From Malachius bipustulatus (lineage: Eukaryota > Arthropoda > Insecta > Coleoptera > Melyridae), in NCBI GenBank assembly GCA_910589415.1, contig OU342631.1:18476001-18540000 (forward strand): 64,000 nt of DNA. The letters are read 5' to 3'. Both the position numbers and the translations under genes were made by a program. The stretch's first letter is position 1. Each line of letters starts with the position of its first letter. Below the pieces are notes generated by a model that was not told the origin of the DNA, made no database searches, and saw nothing but the letters and a program-made list of their open reading frames with translations. Positions 52,741 through 64,000 of the stretch are shown here, in pieces.

Positions 52741-54349
52741 CTGAAACTGGTATAAATCGACAAATCATGAAGTAATGACTAAAATGAAAATTTATTATTA
52801 TCAGGGTTATAACTTATTTCATGATGGCCACCTATAAAAAAACAAAGTCAGAAAAAAAATTGTGAAATCGAATCAACCATTGCACAAAGCTGGAGTTTGT
52901 AAGTTTTTAGCATATCTGGAATATTTAGTAGATCTACTTATATTATTGAAACATTTTTTAAACTACTTACTTAAGTTGCGCATAAAAAGGAGGATTTACA
53001 TACATAATTATGTAGTAACCTATATTTTCATATAAAAGACATATCAGCAACCTTCGTCTACCTTCAATGCACATATGCGTGATTTTTATAATACTAATGA
53101 GTATTAAACCATGCATTATTTATTTAAGTAACATTCAATTAAATATAAAACGGTCACGTAAAATACCAGGAAGTTAACTACAATAACCATATGTCGTTCT
53201 AATAAAAGTTATGTTCAAAGATCATGTAGGAGGTGATCAGAATTGTATGTTAATTTATGTTGACTTATTTATTTCATATCAACTCTTCAGCGTTATAGTG
53301 TTAGTGGTATAGTGTTAATGTCAGCTATAGCAATTCTAGATCATGCATTGAATATGAATGTGAAGAATGGTATGAAAATGATACTGTTTATTTTATACAA
53401 AGCCATATGAATAATATATTGTGTAGTTGGAATTTAAAAAATTGCATATCATTGCTTGTGCTGTTTCCGTTTAAGCCAGACAATTATTTGTGTGTGTCTT
53501 TTTGTGATGGTTAAAAATAGTGAGCGGGAGATTCTCTTTTTCCATTCAAGTTATAATGTCATGAACATCTTTTATATTATTTTTGATTACGTATTTTACG
53601 TATTTGTTTAGGAACTAGACACAATCTCTACGCCTATTGAATAAAACGTACCTTATCCTACTGATTTTAGCTTATTTTTATTTTACATCGTACCGTAAGA
53701 TAATGGGTGGACATTCATGCATGTAAAATAATAAACGACGGGAGAAAAAATCACGAGTGAGAGCCAATCACAGCTTAACAGGATCAGGAAATCACGACAT
53801 GCCGATATCAACATGTTACGAGAGCGAGCCGCGAGCAGACTAAACCAGCGAGTTTGAATTGGAATGCAATATCGCCGTAATAAATAAGCATAATTAGTCA
53901 AAGGTGGCCTAATAACATGGTGCGCTATTAAATAATATAATATTCTTAAAGATGTATGATGATTTTCTCGTAAAGTCGTAGAGAAAATAGCGTCTTTTTA
54001 TCGCGGAGAATGCTATTATTCACTTGAACGTTCGCCTAGGGCTCGTGTAGAAAGTTTCATTTATTTATTTGTCTTCCATTATATCTATATCTAGTCTAGT
54101 TTTCTATATCTACCTTTCCTAGTCGGTCTGTTATGTTTTCTCTATCGATCGGCCCTTTGTCTTTGTGGGCAGCGTTGATCTTCGCAGAATTCAAAGATTT
54201 TAGTCCAAAATGTAAGTTTATTACTAAAAGTCCGAAAGCTGATGACATCATTCGCTCGAAATATTATCGAAATCAATCAAGTAAAATCAAGCTCTGATTT
54301 CTTCAAAAGTATAAGAGTAGACTTCTCTCTAATGATCTGTCAACCATGA
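52741..54349. other. AT-rich non-coding spacer
   Basis: No coding exon, RNA gene or clear repeat seen. The short open frame at 53683-53901 has no recognisable content. Confidence 0.5.
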
Positions 54350-55270
54350 AAAATAATAGTAAAATATTATGGAAGGTACAACATATTTAGCGGGATTTTT
54401 TATCGAGGAAACAGGAAGAGGAAACGTATAGGATCCCACTTTAAGAAGATAATTTTTTAAGGTCGGAAAAGACAAGATTCTGTGATTAAGCAGCCTGGCA
54501 AAGGATAGGAAATAAAAAACATTTTCATTTTACTACAATTAAAGAAACAATAAAGACCGAGTTATCTCGAATTGAGGCGATTATTAGATTCAGCAAGGAA
54601 TTTCTCTGCACAATAAATTGTTCCGGAAACTGGAAGAGGAAACATAGAAACATTCCTTGGAAGACAATTTTGTGGTAGAAAGAAACAAGACTTTGCTAAA
54701 TGATCGAAAAATTATAAAGAACTGAGAAATTTTGGTATGTTAGGTAAATAGAAAAAAAAATAAAAAACTAGAAGGACTGAATTATTCCAAATTGTATAAG
54801 ACTTATGAGAAAACTGGAAGAGGATCCTTCATTAAGAAAACAATAATTTTGAGATGATAAAGATCGGTAAAAGAGACAACCTCAGATGAGAGTGAAGACG
54901 TTTCGCTATATTTGCAGCTCATCAGTGTGCCATATCAATAATAGCAAACCGATAAATATTTGATTCCGGTTAATAAAATTATCTCAATATTCTACCAAGC
55001 AACTTAATAAAGAATAGAAAAAGATAAACATTTTCATTTTAATACTGTAGACAGTTCATAAGCAATAAACAATGAAGTCTGAATTAGCCCGAATTGAGGA
55101 AATTATCGAGCTCATCAAGGAATTTCCCTTCACAAGGAAACTGGAACGAGAAAATTTACAATCCTATTTCAGGAGGAAAATTCTGAGAAACAACGAAGAT
55201 GAATTATTGCGAATTGAGAAGAATATCTCCCCCCCAACAAGGAGTTTCCCTGCATGGGAAAATAATCCAG
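54350..55270 (+). repeat. Degenerate tandem repeat block, unit about 230-250 bp
   Basis: Related phrases recur: aggaagaggaaacgta near 54413, actggaagaggaaacat near 54630, actggaagaggatcctt near 54813 and actggaacgagaaaat near 55140. Others pair aacattttcattttacta (about 54520) with aacattttcattttaata (about 55030), and cgaattgaggcgattat with cgaattgaggaaattat. The last unit has a short open frame (55072-55284) with charged helical content (ELARIEEIIELIKEFPF). I cannot tell an old coding repeat from non-coding satellite. Confidence 0.55.
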
Positions 55271-55284
55271 GTCATAAACAATAA

Positions 55285-57601
55285 CCTGACTCATACGGTG
55301 TTAATAATTCTAACTCGGTGATCAAAAAATGGAAATACAATTGGACCCCCTCTTTGGAATATTAACAAAGGACAATAAAAAATATTTATCTATTATCTAT
55401 AACCGGCGCTGCCAACAATAAAGCATAAGTTTCCACTTGTCTGCTACAGTAATAAATGACTGTAAGTACACACGTTAATAACAGGAGACGCGCTACCACA
55501 TTATCCAGCTGCAGTGTACAATTGGCCAGCTTAATTGACGTGTTGTCATGAAACTTTTATTAAAAGAATTCGGTTTCATTAAACTAGACGCATTCTCATC
55601 TTTTGAACAATGGGAATTCCTACATCTGGTTCTCGTATATTGTTACATAAGAAATAAGTACACGGTTAGACGACTTAAATAATGTACGTATCTAAGTACA
55701 TATTCATATTTACGTGTTAATAAATAATATACTTAAATTTTGCAACTATTATTTAGATTGTTTTTTTTTTGTCATTTTTTGAATCTGGTAACAATTATGT
55801 GGGTAGGTACCAAATGACTAATTAAAAACGATGCATTATTGTATACACTCATTATGTTAAAAAAAATACCTACAAGTACCTAAAACGTTTATTTCAAGTT
55901 ACAGCGAGAGACTTCAACTTCTAAGCAGTAGCCCCTAAAATTTCTCTCTAGACAATTTAAATGCACCAGTGTTCGGAAAAAATTTTCAAAAATTTGCTGA
56001 AATTTTATAGAGTTCATTAGAATCTCTTTACAACAGTGCCATTTTCAATTTGGTTTAAGAAAAATTGCCTATAAGATTAACGAAAAGTCATAACTATTGA
56101 CTTTGGTTGACTAAAATGTTGAAAATATTTTTGAAACCATTTATTAACCCCTGTCATAGAGTTTAAAACTTAGAAAGAATTTTCAAAAAAATTCCCGACA
56201 ACATTTTTGAATCACTCAAAAGTGATTATTTTATTGAAATTAGGTAGGTAACTGAAATCCTTGGGAGTTTCTAGATCAGCAGTTTTAATTTTGATTCCCA
56301 GATCAAAATCTCTGTTTCAATAATTGTCAGAACAAAAAATTTAAAAACCTAAAAATAACTTAATTTTACCGATATTTCAAATATTTCCCATCAAAACTGT
56401 CTAAAACCATCCTCAGAGCCTACAAAATATCTTTCGGTAATGTAAATTATGCGTTTAACTTAAACACAAAATGTTTACCTCTCTTCAGATTTGACTGAAA
56501 TAGACCCCTAGGGGTGAGGGTATATTGAGAAAAACATTTTTGAAACATTTATTCTCCTTAAACCCAACTGGATCATCTAGGAAGATTAGAGCATTAGGTA
56601 CTTTTAAGCAACTAAACTCGAACTAAACAAGTAGAGTTCGATGTAGAGAAAAAGAGGTCGATCAACTTTTATGAATCAAATTTGAATATTAATAAGATGA
56701 CTATTAAATATTTGGTAAATTTCATTCAGTTCTTACAGTTTTGATGTTCATTTCAAGGTTTTTATGACAATGCAGCTTTTGGATGAGGCAAATTCGCTAG
56801 ACTTTTTCGTAATTTATATTGAATGCCACTATTTTTTTATGAGCCACATAATAATATAATAATAATAACAACGAATTTATATTATATGCGTATAACGTTA
56901 TTGTTTCTTTTTTCTCACCGTTTTTGCCTTTTTTAACTTATTATCTTTTGTAATCTTATTTGTTTAATGTTTTATTATATTCTTTAAGCAAGTTAATTTT
57001 TCAGATTTTTCACAGCAGGTGCTAAGTAACTGAGACTTCTCTAACCTTTTACGGGATGTCTCAAAATCATACCGACAAACTTAAATAATCAAAATAATCA
57101 ATTTTGTTATGCGCACGTAAGCTAAACGAGCGCTGTTTGAGTACACTAACATTAAATTAAATGAACTCAGCTCCCACTGTGTTTTCATCGATATCCTTCT
57201 TCAAACAACGTAAAATTATTTTTCAAACGAAATAAGGTAACTTGAGGAAATACAGTGCTCTGAAGCCGCGACCACCGCTCATCGCATCTAAGCTAGAGGG
57301 CAACCGATGAGCGGGTTTGACTATAATTAAGATGTCTGCGGTTCAAAAGTGAAGAGCTCTAAAAAGAAGAAGACTAAACAGTGACAGGACATCAATTTTT
57401 TTCTCAATACAACTAAAACTTCTGACACTACAAACTACAAGAGTTCTACACGGGTAACTACTTATTACTGCTTTATACAGGAGACAGTGATAATAACTTT
57501 TTTGCCTAACAAAACTATAACTACACCTCCTATTTTATGAGTTTAATAATATATGAATTATCTTATATGAAACAAAAACTTTATCTCCCTGATGTATTAT
57601 A
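55285..57601. other. AT-rich non-coding spacer
   Basis: Nothing recognised apart from homopolymer runs. No splice-flanked exon resembling a known family was found. Confidence 0.5.
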
Positions 57602-58042
57602 TACAGGGTGTCCCAGCTTATTCGAAGCGGTCTCTGTAGGCCAAACGATGGACTTTTTCAAAAAACTTTTTGATAATTCAAGTACAGAATCACAATGGTC
57701 ATAATTTAAAATTATTTTGGAGTATAGAGAGTGTCCCATATGAGAGTGGCATATCAAAGTCATGTTTTTTTAAATGGAATGCTCCTATGTTATTGCATTT
57801 GTAGATTCTCTGAGAAGAGAAAATATGATTGGCTTTTACAGTTGGTGTTTAAATTCAGAAGTTTTTGAGTTATAAACAAGTGAAAATCGTCATTTATCAA
57901 GTATGACAAAATGTATACTCCAAAATAATTTTAAATTATGACCATTGTGATCCTGTACTTACTTGAATTTGCAAAATTTTTTTCAAAAAAATCAATCGTT
58001 TGGCCTACAGAGACCGCTTCGAATAAGCTGGGACACCCTGTA
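57602..58042. mobile_element. 441-bp palindromic MITE with TACAGGGTGTCCC ends and a foreign core
   Basis: The left end tacagggtgtcccagcttat and its complement at the right, plus inner tccaaaataattttaaatta / taatttaaaattattttgga, form arms of about 130 bp. The middle (about 57735-57900) is not palindromic. It matches the core of the element at 796-1638, including ggaatgctcctatgttattg. Confidence 0.87.
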
Positions 58043-59600
58043 TATACCTACATTATATAAGACAATACATAATCTAATGGCGATCTAAAATAAATAAGAT
58101 GTCAGATCAGATATATCAGATAGAAACAAGGCTAGATTATGACAAGCTAATTTACCAGAAAAAACCTCCTCCACCATTGTCTCTTCCCAATTTTGTAACG
58201 TAGCTTCGCCGGTATAATTTTAAAGGCAAAGCTTCTTCTAAATTTATTCACCAGATCGTAGATTAGTTTGTACATTAAATATTATGTTAGAGGCACGAGT
58301 TAAAAGGATTCAACAAGTGTGTAAATATGCACGTCTTTAGACAATGGAACCATTCAAGTTAATATTCAGGTACATTCACTCTGATATTATGTAAAACTAC
58401 ATGCCAGCGCCTATATGGGTATGTACTTATATGATTATGTAGATTTTGGAATTCTACACGATAAACCTAGAATAAATTCTGACATCTCCGTAGCGGTTTT
58501 TTTAATATTTGCGGATGGATTATTACCTTGAATCTGAAATAGGCAACTAGAAAAAAACACTTAACTCAAACTTGAAAAGCTATTTTAAAATGGTTAATTG
58601 CTTACCTACCTATTTTATATAAAAATTTTTTTTGAAAATCTGTACTTTAACTTAATTGAATTTTTTGAGGTTTATTTCCTGGTTTCATTCTCAAACTGCT
58701 GGTTTCTGTGCCATAAAAAAGCTATTTGCTACTATTGTTGCTAGTATCGAGAAAACAATAAATACATTTATTTTATAAAGAGCAATAAATGAGTAGGTCA
58801 CTTCATAACGTTGACCCCTGAGGTACACCTGCATTATTGGATAAATAAATAAACCTTGATATGTCCATTCTAAAAATAAATCTTAATGAAAGACAAATTA
58901 ATAACTATACTACACCTACTCATATGAAAGATAAATCAGTTTAATTCGTCAAAATTTAACAATCCGCAATACTTTTGGGTCTATGCTATGACACAATTTA
59001 TTCCAGCATTAAGCCGTGAATAACTGGTAAATTTAGGAATCTTGGATGCATTTTGAATCGTTTAGATATTTGGAGTCATTATCATTAATACGAATGTTTT
59101 AAGTCTTGGAGGAGGCACTATTTTGACAACGTACTGGATTTACTATTTACTGGATTTACTGGACATACTGGATTTACTATTTACTGGATACCTACCTAAA
59201 AAATGGAAGTGAAAAGCATAGCTGGAAAAATATCTCCTCAGCTGGAAGAGTCGTGGAGGCATTGTGCTGGAAGAATTTTTGAGTCATACTATTTTGGTAT
59301 CAGGAATATTGCTATCAAGATATCAGGAAACCCGTAAATTATAATCGACGTGAAAGTAGCAGCCGGGATCTGGCAGCCGATTCGACGAAAACGCACACGT
59401 CAGTAGCGTACCCTTTTGTATGTACACAGATCACAAATACCTACGTTTTGTCAATTTTCCACATCTTGCTAGATTTTAACAAGCTGACAAGCAAAAAGGC
59501 TGTCAAGCTGACAACCATCCTTGATGATGGGTTAAAACACCAAATCGGTAAATGAACTAAATACTAACGATGAAATACGAGATTGATAACTAACTGACTA
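58043..59600. other. AT-rich non-coding spacer
   Basis: No gene recognised. A short local duplication of tactggatttactattta near 59130-59190 is the only structure seen. Confidence 0.5.
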
Positions 59601-60991
59601 TACAGGTGTCCGGTAAGTACCTCCTAATCTCTCGGGAGCATACAGGGGAGGTCAAAAAAAAACCTAGTCTGTCATAAAAAAAATTTCCTAAAGTATCCCC
59701 AAACGGAGATATGGAGCCCTAAAAGGGTGCCCCGCAATTTACTTTTTTGGCTCTAACTTTTGAACCGACCTGTATAATTAGATGGAATTTAAACACTTTA
59801 TAGAGGCCACAGAGTTCCATCAGGGCCATCAGGCCATATTAAAGTCGATGTTTGACGTCGTCAGGGAAGTCAGGAACGGACTTACCATCATACTCGTTGA
59901 GTCAACATTTTGACAGGTGTCACTTTACAAAGCTAAAAACAATTTTTTTGAATAGTCTAATACTTCATCTTTAAAAAAGGTGCTCTTAATTTATTTCGGT
60001 AAAACTGACGGTTTTCGAGATAAATCGGTTTTTAGGTTTGCGAAACAGTCAAAAGTTACTATGTATAATGCTAAACACAAACAGGTAAAATCAGGTTTTT
60101 GTTGATAAACCTACCTATAGTAGGATTAACTTTAAAAAGTCAGATGTGACGTCACACTAACCGTCCGAATTAATATTTTTAATTTCACCAGAAAATGTCA
60201 AACAGTTAAATGTCAAGTTGTAAAGGAGCGTAAATTATTGAAAAAATCATTCAAACAATGAATTGAATCGCTTACGTCAGTTTGAGAGCCACTGACAACT
60301 ACATAAAATTTATTCACGTAATGACATTCTATCCTCTGTTTTGTGCATTTAATTCTGATTCAAAACCAATGTTGACGTATACTTATTTATGCGGGATGGA
60401 ATGTTTAGACAAACTGGACGGTTACTATAAAAACCACGTATATGAAACAAAATAAATCGAACTATCAAAAGGATGTGTATTCTTAATCGATACGTATGAC
60501 TTTTTAGACTTTATTGGACTATACATAATGGATTGCTATTGACGGAACTTGATCAAAATTCGCATAAAAGTCGATTTATCTTGAGAACCGCTAGTTTTAT
60601 CGAAATAAATTAAGAGTACCTTTTGTGAAGATGAATGACCAGCGTATTTAAAAAATAAGTATTCAGCTCTGTAAAATGACACCTGTCAAATCTTTGATAC
60701 AATGAGTGTGGTGGTAAGTCCGTTCCAGACTTCCTTTAGGACGTCAAACATCCACTCTGATATGGCTTAATGAGTCGTTATCGCCTCTACGAAAAAATTA
60801 AAATTTCATCAAATTATACAGGTCGGTTCAACAGTTAGAGCAAAAAAAGTAAATCTTAGGGTACCATTTTGGGGCTCTGTATCTCCGTTTAGGGACACTT
60901 TAGGAATGTTTTTTTTATGACAGACTAGGTATATTTTGACCTCCCCTGTATGCTCCCGAGAGATTAGGAGGTACTTACCGGACACCCTGTA
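59601..60991. mobile_element. 1.39-kb palindromic element with TACAGG-GTGTCCGG ends
   Basis: The left end tacaggtgtccggtaagtac and the right end (complement of tacagggtgtccggtaagta) are mirrored. Pairing continues through a gagagattaggagg block, a gacagactaggt block, an aggtcggttca block and a gacaggtgtca block, so the arms exceed 350 bp. No transposase. It is the longest uninterrupted TACAGGG palindrome in the window. Confidence 0.88.
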
Positions 60992-63900
60992 TTATAGTAC
61001 CTATTATTTTAATTTTTTATTGGTTGTTTTGTTTGTATACTTTTTTACGTTGTTTGCATTGTATATTTAGTTTTTTTTTTTTACTTTTAAAGAATATTCC
61101 TCTTAGTTGAAACTTCTGCTATTCTATGTGAAATTAATCTAATTTCACTTTTTTTATGTCGAAGCTACCCAGGAGCTTTCCTACTTCGACAGTTAGCTAA
61201 AATACATGGTGTGTCGAAGTTACCCCATGTACGGAGTAAAAAGAACGCAAAAAAGGGGGGATAAGAGGGTGGAGGACAAAAGTGATTTAGTCAACGATAT
61301 CTTAGTTAGTTGACACATTTTGGTGGGCGAGGCTAAATATGTCAAAAACCTATCGAAGTTCCCCACCTCACGGTACCTATTTGCACTAAACTCTGTTGTT
61401 AAGTTATTATCTGTTCTTAACTGACAAAAGACACTATAATTGACAAGTTTCCATATATCTTGAAAAATACTATACATAGTTGCTAATAGTACCTACTAAG
61501 TAAAAAATAATTAACAATACCTACTTTCCTACTTAGTTTATATTATTATAATCTATAAAAACATGTAGGTATATTTTTGGAGTAGTATCTGGAGTAGCAC
61601 AGATTACTCATGAGATTGAAGTTATCACAAAAAAAAATGGGTTTGAAGGTGTTAGTTTTGAGGCATCAGACGATTTATTATGATTAAGAGGTGTTAAAAA
61701 TATCTTCCATTACCATAGTTTGTGTAATAATGCCAGGATCGCCTGAAGATATGATCTGACAAGCATAATCCATGTAATTTTATGAAATTTATCTCAAAAC
61801 TGGATTGAAGTTAATAAGGTTTTAAAATCATTATTTATGATTAGAATAACTGGAAGTGAAGGAACTGAAAGGATTTCAGAGAAAGCTTTTTGACTTTTTG
61901 TTTACATGATTCTAACTACTTTATGGCTAGGTATATACATGTTGCCTCAAGTGTACGCATACATAAATATGTGAATATCTAAGTAAGGTAGGAATGCTTT
62001 TATGCTTTAAAGGTGTTTTATTCCTGCGTTGATTATGTTTCCCTTGGCATTCTGTAAGGAATTAATTAAAGAACATGTTATGTGGCATTGTCACCTTGTT
62101 TGTGTTGGAAGTATAAGTATTCAGGGACGATTTCGCGAAAAGCAACTTATAGGTATAAAATCATGTTCAAATTGTTATCCAAGTTTTATGATTATTTAAC
62201 AACTTATTAATCTAATAAATTTAATGTAATTATTTTACAATTAGGTAGTTGTAAATTATTATTAATGAGAGTCACGGATGATTCTGGATGCCTCCAGAAG
62301 AGAATTTTCCATCTAATTACCATTTCAAAATTATAGATGTTGATTAGAAAAAATACATTATTAATATCAAAAATATTAAAATAATAATTAATATAATAAA
62401 TAATAATGACTCTGTAGCAGACAGGGTCTTGTTGTCTGACTACATCCACCGATCCCCGTTGAAATTAAATAATGTTTGCACAGCTCTGTATAATATTATT
62501 CTTATCTATGAATTATCTAATCTTTTCCTTTTACATAACGTATAGGAAATACGAAATAGGCATGCAGGCATTCAGAGGTATAAGTATATTCAATAATATA
62601 ATTAAAACTACTTGGCCTTTACTCATTTCGTCACGTCATTTACTCAATTATTATTAGTTATTAATGATATAAAATTATGAAAAATTAGATTCAATTATCT
62701 CGATATAATTTGAGGTATTAGTTTGCAGAATGAGATGAGTATTTTGCATTAGTGATGTGGAAAAAATTACAATCTTGGGAACTAGTTAATTAGTTAAACT
62801 TGACCTCGTGATATATTCATCAATAACAATGCTGCCATTGATTGTTTTATCATTTCTGCAAAATTATTTTTCTTTCCGACAGTTATTCATTCTTTTGTGA
62901 TAACATTGTTTTGAATTCGCTGCTGTTGGATTGAACAGCCGCTATGAAGTATTTTGAAATAACAAAATGCAATCTACTTTTTTTAATTATATAAATAATT
63001 GGTATTGGTAGGTGTTAGTTTAGTGTTATTCTGTATTATAATAGTTGTTCAAATATAAAATTGATGTGTTATTATCTAATTTGTTTTTGGTTAAAAAATA
63101 ATATCACAAAGCAATATCTATACAAAATAGTTAGGCGAGACCTTTGATAATAAACTGCAGTTAATAAACTCTGTATATAACTTGATATAAACAGTTGAGT
63201 AATGCATTAAAGAACTTAGTACCATGACTATGGATATGTATATGAATATAATAAATGCAATTAATAAACTTTTTTATCTAAATTATGCATTTTTTTTAAA
63301 TTTTATAATGGATAATTAGGATAAAAAAATAGAAACTTAAAACTATTAATAAGCCATCAATGTTTCAAAATTATTATTTTGCCATTAGTAGGTACCTACT
63401 AAAAGGGAGTAGGTACTTTCATTTCTACCGAAGGGGAATCAATGGAATTAAATCACAGGGCTTAGGGCATCTATAGTTATCAAAATACAAAAAAATATAA
63501 TATTTTCTAGCATAAGTCAATTTTTTAAGTTATAGTTTATAGTTCCCCCGCTTCCTATACCATAGTACTCCCGTGCATGAAGTTAGCCCCCGAATTGTAT
63601 GAAACAAATAAATATTTCAGAGTTCAGAGTAGAATTAGAATAGTTCTGGAGTTCTGTAAAAAATCATTTTTGGAGGTTAACTTCACGCAGGTCCCTCTTT
63701 TCTCAGAAAATTAGTTCTGATGTGGTAGGTAGCAACAAAAATATTGGAGTTCTAGAGTTCTTATATATTTTCGCAAATAATTAAGCGAATTTTTTGCATT
63801 TTTTTTTAATGTCAAAAATGAGTTTTAATTAGAGTTCCGGGTAGCCCCAGATGAGCTCAATAGAAAATATCTTTTTTACTTTACCGAAAACTCAAAAGTT

Positions 63901-64000
63901 TGGTTGTTAATTGCGAAAATGATTGCCTAAAACAGGTAGGCACATATGCCGAAACAATGGAAGTTATGATAAAAATCAAGTAAAGTGTGAGTTATGATTA
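60992..64000. other. AT-rich non-coding flank
   Basis: No gene, RNA or mobile element recognised. Short open frames at 61220-61477, 62207-62449 and 62472-62657 are low-complexity and show no conserved motif. Confidence 0.5.

Overview
The window reads as AT-rich nuclear DNA of an insect. Coding exons are split by short canonical GT-AG introns, many of 50-75 bp. The only host genes are two ABCC-type transporters of the class usually annotated in insects as MRP4-like or lethal(2)03659. The rest is a dense mix of non-LTR retrotransposons, mariner-like elements, fold-back elements and palindromic MITEs. A beetle or a hemipteran would fit, but I cannot settle the order from the sequence.

Layout. 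ABCC gene A lies on + (2144-8426, 14 coding exons, about 1327 aa). ABCC gene B lies on - (11465-37592, 13 coding exons, about 1338 aa). They are tail to tail. I rebuilt both exon by exon. Seven exons have identical lengths in the two genes, so they are a paralogous pair. Exons 1 and 2 of gene B (37519-37592 and 26726-26836) are short and lie far upstream in TE-rich DNA. Introns 1 and 2 of gene B have grown to about 10.7 and 10.6 kb, against 55 and 64 bp in gene A. Between the genes is an RTE-like retrotransposon fragment with its reverse-transcriptase core deleted.

Gene B intron 2 holds a decayed jockey-like RT (16.2-17.8 kb), a 2.5-kb fold-back element with a 155-bp minisatellite and a perfect 9-bp target duplication (18204-20718), a possible SINE, a broken mariner and two MITEs. 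Intron 1 holds a second fold-back element with mirror-image tandem units and a nested MITE (31073-33007), a palindromic repeat, and a broken DDE transposon with terminal inverted repeats of about 115 bp (35.4-37.1 kb).

Upstream of gene B are an 893-bp palindromic MITE and a 6-kb giant palindrome (40812-46771). The palindrome's 1.8-kb arms look almost identical. They carry mirror-image arrays of a self-complementary 20-bp satellite and enclose another palindromic element that is split by a 5'-truncated retrotransposon with an open 424-codon RT frame. At 48.7-52.7 kb is an apparently complete two-ORF CR1/jockey-like retrotransposon with both frames open. The last 11 kb has no recognisable gene, only two palindromic MITEs and one degenerate repeat block.

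The two transporters are the only cellular genes. Most of the remaining structure is mobile DNA organised as inverted repeats, and several unrelated palindromic families share TACAGGG-like ends.
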